Below are positions 1-7,993 of a stretch of 64,000 bases of DNA, in pieces (position 1 is the first letter of the stretch; each line of letters begins with the position of its first letter). Source of the DNA: Mycolicibacterium cosmeticum. GTDB taxonomy: Bacteria > Actinomycetota > Actinomycetes > Mycobacteriales > Mycobacteriaceae. The translations under genes were made by a program, and so were the position numbers. The stretch lies in contig JACPVS010000028.1 of NCBI GenBank assembly GCA_016197365.1, positions 30,421 through 94,420 on the forward strand. Reading direction: 5' to 3'. Under the pieces are notes generated by a model. That model saw nothing but the letters and a program-made list of their open reading frames with translations. It ran no database searches and had not been told where the DNA came from.

Positions 1-225
1 GTAGCCGAACCAGCCGCCGCCGACTACCGGGCCTGCGCCCGGCGCCACGTCGAACACCCGGTCACCCGGCACCGCAGCCAGGCTCGGCGCGATGACGGCC
101 CGCGACCCGAACCAGTCACCGATCAGGGCCGCCGGCGGCGGCAGGCCGCGGCGCCGCCCGGCGTCGGCGACGGCACGCAGCACTCCCGGGGCGTCGCCCA
201 GGTCCGCCAGTCGCTCGATCCGCAC
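1..225 (-). CDS. pabB: Aminodeoxychorismate synthase component I, N-terminal fragment (window edge)
   Basis: Only the first 75 codons are present; the gene runs off the left edge. The reading starts with GTG at 225 and gives MRIERLADLGDAPGVL followed by an LPPPAALIGDWFGSRA stretch, which I recognise as the amino end of mycobacterial PabB. The enzyme joins ammonia to chorismate to make aminodeoxychorismate for p-aminobenzoate and folate synthesis. In M. tuberculosis pabB (Rv1005c) lies just upstream of metG, matching the context here. The catalytic chorismate-binding part is outside the window, so the call rests on the N-terminus and synteny. Confidence 0.75.
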   Translation of the reverse strand, partial: MRIERLADLGDAPGVLRAVADAGRRRGLPPPAALIGDWFGSRAVIAPSLAAVPGDRVFDVAPGAGPVVGGGWFGY

Positions 226-244
226 GGATCAAGCGTGACAGAAG

Positions 245-1129
245 CTAGCGGCTCATCGCGCGGGGGACCAGGATCGTCGACAGCTTCGCCGGATTGCGCA
301 TCGCATAGAAGTGGCTGATCACACCGTCGGTGATCTCCACGGTGATCACGCCTTCCAGGTTGTCGCCCAGATAGAGGACCAGTGCGGGGGCGTTGTTGTA
401 CATCGCCAGGTCGATGCGGGCGTCGGGGCTGTCGCCCGCCACCCGCATCAAGCCCAGCACCAGCCTGGCCACCTTGTCGGCGCCGCGCACCGGCCGTCGC
501 GCAGCGCTGACCTTGCCGTCACTGTCGGCCGTCCACACCACGTCGGGGGCCAGCAGCTCGATCAGGGCCGCCACGTCGCCGGTGGCCGCGGTCGCGAAGA
601 ACTGGGCGGTCAGCTGTTCGCTCACCGACGCGTCGACGGGTTGGAAGCGCTTGCGCCGCGCGTGCACGTGTTCGCGGGCGCGGTGCGCCATCTGGCGTAC
701 CGCGGGGGTGGATCTGCCCACCGCAGCGGCGATCTCGTCGTGGCTGAACCCGAACACCTCGCGCAGCACGAAGATCGCGCGCTCGTCGGGGGTCAAGGTC
801 TCCAGCACCACCATCATCGCCATCGACACCGATTCGGCGAGCACCACGTCGGCCGAAGCGTCCTGCACCAGAACGGGTTCCGGTAGCCACGGTCCGACGT
901 ACTCCTCTCGGCGGCGCGCCGTCGCGCGTAACGCGTTGAGCGACTGCCGGGTCACCAGCTGCGCCAGGTACGCCTTGGTATCGGTCACCGTGTCGAGGTC
1001 CACCTCGGCCCAGCGCAGATAGCTCTCCTGCAGCACATCGTCGGATTCGGTTGCCGAGCCCAGGATTTCGTAGGCGATGGTGAACAGCAGCGGCCGCAGC
1101 GCGGTGAACCGCTCGGCGTGCTCGCTCAC
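245..1129 (-). CDS. ECF sigma factor, ECF41 (SigJ-like) type with SnoaL-like C-terminal extension
   Basis: The product is 294 aa: sigma region 2 at about residues 5-75, region 4 at about 105-165, and a SnoaL-like extension from about 172 to the end. The linker has WLPEP (81-85), a signature of group ECF41; the extension carries DSDGK (202-206) and NPAKL (279-283), variants of the family motifs DGGGR and NPDKL. In this group the extension, not a classical anti-sigma factor, modulates activity. The GTG start at 1129 overlaps the stop of the FAD oxidoreductase gene (GTGA), so the two are probably translationally coupled, which fits the known pairing of ECF41 factors with oxidoreductases. A longer in-frame reading to 1348 lies inside the upstream gene and was not used. 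Confidence 0.88.
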   Translation of the reverse strand: MSEHAERFTALRPLLFTIAYEILGSATESDDVLQESYLRWAEVDLDTVTDTKAYLAQLVTRQSLNALRATARRREEYVGPWLPEPVLVQDASADVVLAESVSMAMMVVLETLTPDERAIFVLREVFGFSHDEIAAAVGRSTPAVRQMAHRAREHVHARRKRFQPVDASVSEQLTAQFFATAATGDVAALIELLAPDVVWTADSDGKVSAARRPVRGADKVARLVLGLMRVAGDSPDARIDLAMYNNAPALVLYLGDNLEGVITVEITDGVISHFYAMRNPAKLSTILVPRAMSR

Positions 1130-2283
1130 GCCGGCAGGGCCATCTCGAGCTTCTTGGCGCGCTTGCCGCCCTTGAGCCAGAAGTAGGCGCCCGGCTTGCG
1201 GGCCTCCTTGCGCAGGAACGCCAGCGTGCCCTTGCACACCTGCTCCTTGATCAGCGCCGCCGCGCGACCGCCGACATAGAGCCGAATCGGGGTGTCGTCG
1301 GGCCGGGCGATCTGGATGGTGCCGCCGTCGCGGCCGAGGCTGATGCACTGCCCGGTGAAGGCCTGATTGATCGCGGCCGGTTCGGTGCCCGCCATCCGCG
1401 CGAGCACGGTGTTGGCGGCCTGGGCGCCCAACGGCAGGGCGGCCTGGCAGCTCATCCGCAGCGGGACGCCCGACGGCGCGGCCGCGTCGCCCGCGGCGAT
1501 CACCCGCGGATCGCCGATGCTGGTGAGGGTTTCATCCGTGAGCAGCCGGCCCATGTCATCGGTACGGAGCCCGCTGTCCGCAGCCAGGGTGGGCACTCCG
1601 AACCCGGCGGTCCACACCGTCGCCGCGCTGGCGAGCGTCCGGCCGTCGGACAGGGTCACGTCGTCGGCGCTGACCCCGGTCACCGTCGCCCCTTCGATCA
1701 GCGTCACGCCCAGCTTGGTCAGTTGTTTGGCCACCGATTTGCGGCCCGGCTGGCTCAACGACGGACCCAGCAGCGGTCCCGCGACCAAGGTCACGGTGCG
1801 ACCACCCTCGGCGAACTCGGCGGCCGCCTCGATCCCGGTCAGGCCGCCGCCCACCACGACGATGGGAGCGGATTCCGGAACGTCCTGCAGCCGGGCTTGC
1901 AGGCGCTGCGCGTCCTCCAATTCGCCGAGTGGGTAGGCGAATTCGGGTGCGGCGCCGCTGGTGCTGCCGACCGCATAGATCAGATAGTCGTAGTCCAGCG
2001 CGGCGCCGGAGGCCAGCTCGACCCGTCGCGCCGCGGTGTCGATCCGGGCGGCGCGCTCGACCACCAAAGTCACCTGCTCGGCGAGCAGTTCGTCGTAGCC
2101 GGCGGTGGCGTCGTCGTTGCCGATCGCCAGCTGGTGTAGCCGGATCCGTTCGACGAATTCGGGCCGGGCGTTGACCAGCGTCACGCCGGTGCCGGGCCGC
2201 TGCAGCAGATGGTTGGCGGCCAGCACGCCTGCGTAGCCGCCGCCGAGGACAACAACTTTCTGGGTGGTGCTTTTCTCAGTCAT
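1126..2283 (-). CDS. FAD-dependent pyridine nucleotide-disulfide-type oxidoreductase (NDH-2-like)
   Basis: The product is 385 aa. An FAD-binding Rossmann motif GGGYAG (14-19) lies near the N-terminus, a second NAD(P)H-binding motif VVVGGGLTGIEAA sits mid-protein, and a GDAAAP motif near the C-terminal third matches the FAD-contact segment of this superfamily. It resembles type II NADH dehydrogenases and related single-component reductases; the electron acceptor cannot be told from sequence. ATG 2283 is chosen because GAGG lies just upstream; a longer reading to 2361 would run through the candidate promoter. The gene overlaps the downstream sigma factor gene by 4 bp, and is the likely target partner of that factor. 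Confidence 0.85.
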   Translation of the reverse strand: MTEKSTTQKVVVLGGGYAGVLAANHLLQRPGTGVTLVNARPEFVERIRLHQLAIGNDDATAGYDELLAEQVTLVVERAARIDTAARRVELASGAALDYDYLIYAVGSTSGAAPEFAYPLGELEDAQRLQARLQDVPESAPIVVVGGGLTGIEAAAEFAEGGRTVTLVAGPLLGPSLSQPGRKSVAKQLTKLGVTLIEGATVTGVSADDVTLSDGRTLASAATVWTAGFGVPTLAADSGLRTDDMGRLLTDETLTSIGDPRVIAAGDAAAPSGVPLRMSCQAALPLGAQAANTVLARMAGTEPAAINQAFTGQCISLGRDGGTIQIARPDDTPIRLYVGGRAAALIKEQVCKGTLAFLRKEARKPGAYFWLKGGKRAKKLEMALPA

Positions 2284-2291
2284 GCCCTCAA

Positions 2292-2328
2292 GACACCGCC
2301 CATCGTCCAAGTGTGACAGCGAGTGACA
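2292..2328 (-). promoter_or_regulatory. Candidate ECF41-type promoter for the oxidoreductase-sigma factor operon
   Basis: On the minus strand the heptamer TGTCACA (2318 to 2312) is followed after exactly 16 nt by TGTC (2295 to 2292), close to the published ECF41 promoter pattern of TGTCACA and CGTC with a 16-nt spacer. A second TGTCAC lies directly upstream (2328 to 2323). The pair sits 9 nt before the ATG at 2283. This suggests the sigma factor transcribes its own operon; the -10 match is 3 of 4. Confidence 0.55.
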
Positions 2329-2385
2329 CGGATCACGCGATTTGTGGAGCCTCACCCGCAATGGTTACGGCCGACGCTCCACGAA

Positions 2386-3927
2386 TCACGCGGGCTCGGG
2401 GACCTGGTAGCGCGGGAACACGCCTTCGGGCTTGGGCAGGGCCGTCCCCGGCACCAGCCGGGTGCCGACGGCGGAAAAATCACGCTGGTCGGCGGGCTGT
2501 CCGAGCAGGTCCAGCAGCGTGGCCATCGACGCCGGCATCACCGGCTGGGTGATCAACGCGGCGATGCGCACCGTCTCCAGCGTCGTGTACAGGACCGTGG
2601 CGAACCGCTCCGGATCGGTCTTGCGTAGCACCCACGGTTCCTGGGCGGAGAAATACCGGTTGGCGGCGCCCAACACCGTCCATGTGGCGTCCAGCGCCAG
2701 ATGCATGGCCTGCTCGTCGTAGTGGCCGCGCACCCGCTCGAGCAGCGCGTCGGCGGCGGCGAGCATGTCGGTGTCCGCGGCGGTGAACGCGCCCGGCGCA
2801 GGTAGCAGGCCGTCGAGGTTCTTGTTCACCATCGACAGCGACCGCTGGGCCAGGTTGCCCAGCTCGTTGGCCAGGTCGGCGTTGATCCGCCCGATGATGG
2901 CGTCCTCGCTGTAGCTGCCGTCCTGGCCGAACGGCACCTCGCGCAGGAAGAAGTAGCGGACCTGATCCACGCCGAACTCGTCGACCAGCACCAGCGGGTC
3001 CACCACGTTGCCCAGCGACTTGCTCATCTTCTCGCCCTTGACGTTGATGAAGCCGTGCGCGAAAACCCTTCGGGGCAGCTCGATCCCGGCCGACATCAGG
3101 AAGGCGGGCCAGTACACCGTGTGGAACCGGATGATGTCCTTGCCGATCATGTGCAGGTTCGCCGGCCAGTACTTGGCGAAGTCCTCGGATGCGGTGTCCG
3201 GGAAGCCAACTCCGGTCAGGTAGTTGGTCAGCGCGTCCACCCACACGTACATGACGTGGTCGGGGTGGTCCGGGACGGGCACGCCCCAGTCGAAGGTGGT
3301 CCGCGAGATGGACAGGTCGCGCAGCCCACCGGACACGAAGCTGACCACCTCGTTGCGCCGCACGTCGGGGCCGATGAACTCCGGATGCTCCGCATAGTGG
3401 GCCAGCAGCCGCTCGGCGTAGGCCGACAGCTTGAAGAAGTAGGTCTGTTCCTCGGTCCAAGTGACCTCGGTGCCCGTCTCGACCGCGAACCGACCGCCGT
3501 CGCGTTCCTCGGTCTCGTCCTCGGTGAAGAAGCGCTCATCGCGCACCGAATACCAGCCCTGGTAGCTGCCCAGGTAGATGTCGCCGGACTCGTTCATCCG
3601 GCGCCAGATCTCCTTGGACGCCTCGTAGTGGTCGGCGTCGGAGGTCCGGATGAACCGGTCGTAGGAGGCGTCGAGGCGTTCCTGCATCCGCTCGAACACA
3701 TCGGAGTTGCGCTTCGCCAGTTCGGCGGCGGTGATACCCAGCTTGGCCGCGGTTTCCGCCATCTTCAGGCCGTGCACGTCGGTGCCGGTCAGGTAGCGCA
3801 CGTCGAATCCGTCGAGGCGTTTGAACCGGGCGATCGCGTCGGTGGCGATGTATTCGTAGGCGTGCCCGATGTGCGGATCGCCGTTGGGGTACGCGATGGC
3901 GGTGGTGATATAGAAAGGCTCGCTCAT
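2386..3927 (-). CDS. metG: Methionyl-tRNA synthetase
   Basis: The product is 513 aa, the usual length for the mycobacterial enzyme, which lacks the C-terminal tRNA-binding extension of E. coli MetG. It charges tRNA-Met, including the initiator, with methionine in the cytosol. The class I HIGH motif is at residues 19-22 after FYITTAIAYPNGDP, and the KMSKS loop (GEKMSKSLGN) is near residue 300. The ATG at 3927 is preceded by AAGGTGAG. It is divergent from tatD, with only 24 bp between the start codons; M. tuberculosis has the same arrangement (Rv1007c/Rv1008). Confidence 0.96.
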   Translation of the reverse strand: MSEPFYITTAIAYPNGDPHIGHAYEYIATDAIARFKRLDGFDVRYLTGTDVHGLKMAETAAKLGITAAELAKRNSDVFERMQERLDASYDRFIRTSDADHYEASKEIWRRMNESGDIYLGSYQGWYSVRDERFFTEDETEERDGGRFAVETGTEVTWTEEQTYFFKLSAYAERLLAHYAEHPEFIGPDVRRNEVVSFVSGGLRDLSISRTTFDWGVPVPDHPDHVMYVWVDALTNYLTGVGFPDTASEDFAKYWPANLHMIGKDIIRFHTVYWPAFLMSAGIELPRRVFAHGFINVKGEKMSKSLGNVVDPLVLVDEFGVDQVRYFFLREVPFGQDGSYSEDAIIGRINADLANELGNLAQRSLSMVNKNLDGLLPAPGAFTAADTDMLAAADALLERVRGHYDEQAMHLALDATWTVLGAANRYFSAQEPWVLRKTDPERFATVLYTTLETVRIAALITQPVMPASMATLLDLLGQPADQRDFSAVGTRLVPGTALPKPEGVFPRYQVPEPA

Positions 3928-3934
3928 TTGGTCT

Positions 3935-3946
3935 CACCTTAAGGTG
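3935..3946. promoter_or_regulatory. Perfect palindrome giving a Shine-Dalgarno-like AAGGTG on each strand
   Basis: CACCTTAAGGTG is a perfect 12-bp palindrome in the 24-bp gap between the divergent metG and tatD starts. Read on either strand it supplies AAGGTG, 5 nt before the tatD GTG (3952) and 7 nt before the metG ATG (3927). It is thus a plausible shared ribosome-binding element, and may also be a protein-binding site. The promoters would have to lie inside the opposing genes. Confidence 0.6.
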
Positions 3947-3951
3947 TCAGC

Positions 3952-4788
3952 GTGAGCTCCAAGAGACAGAAACCGCCCGCCCCGGAGCCGCTGACCCCGC
4001 TGATCGACGCCCACACCCATCTGGATGCGTGCGGCGCCGAGACGGCACAGGACGTACACGCAATCTTGGACCGAGCGGGACAGGCCGGCGTCCAAACCGT
4101 GGTGACCATCGCCGACGATCTGGACGCCGCGCGCTGGGCTGCCCAGGCGTCGGGCTGGGATGACCGCGTCTACGCCGCGGTGGCCTTGCACCCCACCCGC
4201 GCCAACGTCCTCGACGACGCCGCCCGGGCCGAGCTGGAGTCGCTGGCCGCGAACCCCCGGGTGGTCGCCGTCGGGGAGACCGGGATGGACATGTACTGGC
4301 CCGGCAAGCTCGACGGGTGCGCCGACCCCGCCCAGCAGCGCGAGGCCTTCGCCTGGCACATCGACCTGGCCAAGCGGACCGGTAAGCCGCTGATGATCCA
4401 CAACCGGGACGCCGACGTCGAGGTGCTGGACGTCCTGGCGGCCGAGGGCGCCCCGGAGGCGGTGATCTTCCACTGCTTCTCCTCCGGTCCGGAGATGGCC
4501 AGGACATGCGTCGCCAACGGCTGGACGCTGAGCCTCTCGGGGACCGTCAGCTTCCGGAATGCGCACGCCCTGCGGGAGGCCGCCGGCCTGATCCCGGATG
4601 ACCAGCTGCTCGTCGAGACCGACGCGCCGTTCCTCACGCCGCACCCGTTCCGCGGCGCTCCCAACGAGCCGTACTGCCTGCCCTACACGGTGCGTGCCCT
4701 CGCCGATCTGACCGGACGGCCCGCTGCCGAACTGGCCGAGGTGACGACGGCCAACGCGCGGCGCATCTACCGACTGGCGGCGGTGTAA
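3952..4788 (+). CDS. tatD: TatD-family metal-dependent deoxyribonuclease
   Basis: The product is 278 aa and shows the TatD/amidohydrolase metal-site series: HTHLD near residues 21-25, GETGMD, a conserved His in HNRDAD, HCFSSG, and the late Asp in LLVETDAPFLTP. Members are 3'-5' exonucleases or AP-site nucleases acting in DNA repair and turnover. The GTG start at 3952 follows AAGGTG at a 5-nt spacing. It lies between metG and rpfB as in M. tuberculosis (Rv1008). The precise substrate is not fixed by sequence. Confidence 0.93.
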   Translation: MSSKRQKPPAPEPLTPLIDAHTHLDACGAETAQDVHAILDRAGQAGVQTVVTIADDLDAARWAAQASGWDDRVYAAVALHPTRANVLDDAARAELESLAANPRVVAVGETGMDMYWPGKLDGCADPAQQREAFAWHIDLAKRTGKPLMIHNRDADVEVLDVLAAEGAPEAVIFHCFSSGPEMARTCVANGWTLSLSGTVSFRNAHALREAAGLIPDDQLLVETDAPFLTPHPFRGAPNEPYCLPYTVRALADLTGRPAAELAEVTTANARRIYRLAAV

Positions 4789-4898
4789 TTGGCGCCGGCC
4801 GCGAATTTTCGTTACCTTCCTGTGATAGAACGCGGGCGACCAGCCGGGTCGCGAGGTCCGCGGGCCCACCTGGGTCGAGAGCCGGGGACAACAGACTC

Positions 4899-6026
4899 TT
4901 GAACATCCTGAATAAGATCCACGAAGTGCGTTCGCCGGCGTTACGGCTGCTCGTGGGTGCGCTGTTATTGACACTCGTGTTTGCTGGCGGCGTGGCCGTC
5001 GCCTCGCGCAAGACCGTGACGCTGGCCGTCGACGGTGCACCGATCACGGTGACCACCATGAAGTCCAAGGTCATCGACGTGGTGCGGGAGAACGGCTTCA
5101 CCGTCGGCGAGCGGGATGACCTGTTCCCCGCAGCCGGCACCACGGTGCACGACGCTGACACCATCGTCCTGAGCCGCAGCCGTCCGGTGCAGATCTCCCT
5201 GGACGGTCAGAACAGCAAAGAAGTGTGGACCACCGCCTCGACCGTGCAGGACGCGCTCGCGCAGCTCTCGATGACCGACACGGCGCCGGCCGCGGCCTCG
5301 CGCGGGACCCGGGTGCCCCTGGCCGGGATGTCATTGCCCGTGGTCAGCGCCAAAACCGTGCGGATCGACGACGGCGGTGCCATCAGGACCGTGCGGCTGG
5401 CCGCACCGAATGTCGCGGGCCTGCTCGATGCCGCCGGTGTGCCGTTGCAACAGCGCGACACCGTCGTGCCGGCCGCGGGTTCGCCCGTCGTCGACGGCAT
5501 GCAGATCCAGGTCACCCGCCTCCGGATCGAGAAGGTCACCCAGCAGATGCCGCTGGTTCCGGTCAGCCAGCGCATCGAAGACGTGACCATGAACATGAGC
5601 CGGCAGGTCGTCGTGGATCCCGGAACGCCGGGCGTTCAGGACGTGACCTTCGCCGTGGCAAAGGTCAACGGTGTGGAGACCGGGAGATTGCCAGTAGCCA
5701 ATGTCGTCGTCTCCCCGGCGCGCGATTCTGTGCTGCGGGTGGGCGCCAAACCGGGCACCGAGGTGCCGCCGGTGACCATGCCGAGAGCCTGGGACGCCGT
5801 TGCCCAGTGCGAATCCGGAGGTAATTGGGCCATCAACACCGGCAACGGATATTTTGGTGGAGTCCAATTTGATCAGAACACATGGGAACGGCAGGGCGGT
5901 CTGAGGTATGCTCAGCGCGCGGATCTGGCAACCCGTGAGGAACAAATCGCGATTGCTGAAGTGACGAGGGCGCGTCAAGGATGGGGCGCCTGGCCTGTGT
6001 GTAGTGGGAGGGTAGGTACGTCCTGA
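4899..6026 (+). CDS. rpfB: Resuscitation-promoting factor RpfB
   Basis: The product is 375 aa: a hydrophobic anchor at about 14-34, then three DUF348 repeats (first begins TVTLAVDGAPITVTTMKSKV), a G5 domain at about 205-280, and a C-terminal Rpf lysozyme/transglycosylase-like domain from about 295 with the catalytic Glu in AQCESGGNW and a partner Cys in WPVCSGR. RpfB cleaves peptidoglycan and helps dormant cells resume growth. TTG 4899 is the first start in frame; the homologous start may be a few codons later. Its TGA overlaps the ksgA ATG by one base, so rpfB and ksgA are co-expressed. A regulatory RNA leader is reported for this operon in M. tuberculosis; I could not delimit one in the 110 bp upstream. 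Confidence 0.95.
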   Translation: MNILNKIHEVRSPALRLLVGALLLTLVFAGGVAVASRKTVTLAVDGAPITVTTMKSKVIDVVRENGFTVGERDDLFPAAGTTVHDADTIVLSRSRPVQISLDGQNSKEVWTTASTVQDALAQLSMTDTAPAAASRGTRVPLAGMSLPVVSAKTVRIDDGGAIRTVRLAAPNVAGLLDAAGVPLQQRDTVVPAAGSPVVDGMQIQVTRLRIEKVTQQMPLVPVSQRIEDVTMNMSRQVVVDPGTPGVQDVTFAVAKVNGVETGRLPVANVVVSPARDSVLRVGAKPGTEVPPVTMPRAWDAVAQCESGGNWAINTGNGYFGGVQFDQNTWERQGGLRYAQRADLATREEQIAIAEVTRARQGWGAWPVCSGRVGTS

Positions 6027-6964
6027 TGACGATCCGACTCCTCGGGCGTACCGAGATCCGGCATCTGGCGCGTGAGATCGACTTCCGGCCCCGGAAGGCG
6101 TTCGGACAGAACTTCGTGCATGACGCCAACACGGTGCGGCGCATCGTGTCGGCCTCTGGTATCCACCGGCAGGACTGTGTGCTCGAAGTCGGGCCCGGCC
6201 TGGGATCGCTGACGTTGGGCCTGCTGGACCGCGGGTCGCGGGTCACCGCCGTCGAGATCGATCCGGTGCTGGCGCATCAGCTGCCGAAGACCATCGCGAA
6301 CCATTCGCACAGCGAGATCAGCCGGTTGACCGTGCTGAACCGCGACATCCTCACGCTCAAGTCCGGCGATCTGGATGAGCAGCCCACTGCACTTGTGGCG
6401 AATCTGCCGTACAACATCGCGGTGCCGGCGCTCATCCACCTGCTGTCCGAATTCCCGTCCATCAAGACGGTCATGGTGATGGTGCAGGCCGAGGTCGCCG
6501 AGCGCCTGGCCGCCGAGCCCGGCGGCAAAGAGTACGGCGTGCCCAGCGCCAAAGTTCGCTTCTTCGGCAACGTGCGCCGCTACGGCATGGTGTCGCCGAC
6601 GGTCTTCTGGCCGATCCCGCGGGTGTACTCGGGCCTGGTCCGCATCGACCGGTACGAGACGGCCCCGTGGCCCACCGACGATTCCTTCCGCCAGCAGGTT
6701 TTCGAGCTCATCGACATCGGCTTCGCGCAGCGCCGCAAGACCTCGCGCAATGCCTTCGCCGAGTGGGCGGGCTCCGGCAACGAGTCGGCCGAGCGGCTGC
6801 TGTCGGCCAGCATCGACCCGGCCCGTCGCGGCGAGACCTTGTCGATCACCGATTTCGTCCGGCTGCTGCAGCGTTCCAGTGAGCTCGAGGTGCCGTCCGC
6901 ACCCTCGATCGAGTCCGTCGACGCCGCCGAGTCCATCGACAACACCGAGGCCTCGCTCAGCTGA
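6026..6964 (+). CDS. ksgA: 16S rRNA dimethyladenosine transferase KsgA
   Basis: The product is 312 aa. It dimethylates the two adjacent adenines near the 3' end of 16S rRNA during small-subunit maturation. The Rossmann methyltransferase core shows FGQNFVHD, the SAM-binding LEVGPGLGSLT and the adenine-pocket NLPYN motif. ATG 6026 overlaps the rpfB stop (TGATG). The last 30 or so residues are a Ser/Glu/Asp-rich tail beyond the conserved domain. The following gene appears to begin inside the ksgA stop codon. Confidence 0.96.
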   Translation: MTIRLLGRTEIRHLAREIDFRPRKAFGQNFVHDANTVRRIVSASGIHRQDCVLEVGPGLGSLTLGLLDRGSRVTAVEIDPVLAHQLPKTIANHSHSEISRLTVLNRDILTLKSGDLDEQPTALVANLPYNIAVPALIHLLSEFPSIKTVMVMVQAEVAERLAAEPGGKEYGVPSAKVRFFGNVRRYGMVSPTVFWPIPRVYSGLVRIDRYETAPWPTDDSFRQQVFELIDIGFAQRRKTSRNAFAEWAGSGNESAERLLSASIDPARRGETLSITDFVRLLQRSSELEVPSAPSIESVDAAESIDNTEASLS

Positions 6965-7950
6965 GCGTCGACGCGGGATCTGTTCTCGTCGTCTTCACCG
7001 GCGGCACCATCGGTTCCCGGCTGTCCGGAGACGTGATCGGGCTGGCGCCCGGCCAGACCCGGCTGCTGTTCCAGGATTACGACATCGCGGGTTTCGACGT
7101 GGTCGAACCGCTGTCCCTGCTCAGCGAGAACGCCAGACCCTCCGACTGGACCGCCATGGCCGCCGCCGTCACCGCCGCCATCCGGCCGCAGCACACCGGC
7201 GTCGTCGTCACCCATGGCACCGACACCCTGTCCTACGGCGCCACCGCGCTGGCCTTCGCGCTGTGCGATGTGCAGATTCCCGTCGTCGTGGTCGCCAGCA
7301 ACCGGCCGCTCGACCATCCGGATGCCAACGGGCACAGTAACTTTCGTGATGCACTGGACGTCATCGGAATGGCGCGCGGGGGCGGTGTCTTCGTCACCTT
7401 CCGCAATCCCGACGGCCGCCGGTTGGTGCACGGCGGTGCGCGGGTTCAGCCGTCGACACCGATCCGGCACGAGGTGCACAGCGACGGGGAGGTCGACATG
7501 GCGGACGGCACCGTGGCGCTGCCCCGCCGCGAGCGTCCGCCCTGGCCGGCCGGACCGGTCCGATTCGGGGCGCGGGTGCTGTTCCTGCGCCCCTATCCGG
7601 GTCTGGACTATCACGCGGTCGATCCCAGCGGCTACGACGCCGTCGTGCACGAGACCTACCACTCCGGGACCGCATGCTCGGTGGACCCGGCCGGGCCCAC
7701 CGACGTCACCGAGTTCGCGCGACGCTGCCGGGCGGCCGGGGTGCCGATCTTCCTCGGGCCCGTCCCGGATGACGTCACCGCGTATGAATCGGTGACCGGG
7801 TTCGCCGCGGCCGGCCTGATCCCGTTCAGCGCCATGCGGGCCGAAACCGCTTACGTGAAAGTCTCTTTGGGCACCGGTATGGGTCTGGCAGGGGAAGCGC
7901 TCACCGATTTCGTGTGCCGCCGGGAGATCGCGGGGGAGTTCGTCCGCTGA
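6961..7950 (+). CDS. L-asparaginase-like amidohydrolase with apparent CTG start
   Basis: From CTG 6961 the product is 329 aa. The N-terminus carries VVFTGGTIGS, whose Thr is the family nucleophile, and a second triad segment THGTDTLSYGA follows, as in type I/II asparaginases that hydrolyse asparagine to aspartate and ammonia. There is no ATG, GTG or TTG in frame between the upstream stop (6880-6882) and GTG 7033, and starting at 7033 would remove the nucleophile. CTG 6961 overlaps the ksgA stop as CTGA, with a GAGG about 11 nt upstream. I recall no asparaginase between ksgA and ispE in M. tuberculosis, so it looks like an insertion into a conserved operon. Confidence 0.78.
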   Translation: MSVDAGSVLVVFTGGTIGSRLSGDVIGLAPGQTRLLFQDYDIAGFDVVEPLSLLSENARPSDWTAMAAAVTAAIRPQHTGVVVTHGTDTLSYGATALAFALCDVQIPVVVVASNRPLDHPDANGHSNFRDALDVIGMARGGGVFVTFRNPDGRRLVHGGARVQPSTPIRHEVHSDGEVDMADGTVALPRRERPPWPAGPVRFGARVLFLRPYPGLDYHAVDPSGYDAVVHETYHSGTACSVDPAGPTDVTEFARRCRAAGVPIFLGPVPDDVTAYESVTGFAAAGLIPFSAMRAETAYVKVSLGTGMGLAGEALTDFVCRREIAGEFVR

Positions 7951-7993
7951 GCGGGCGTTTCCGTCGCCGGGACGGAACGAATAGTGTCGATCC

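Noticed and set aside
4789..4898. Riboswitch or attenuator before rpfB
   Set aside because: A regulatory leader is reported for the M. tuberculosis operon, but I could not find a conserved fold or terminator-like hairpin in these 110 bp.
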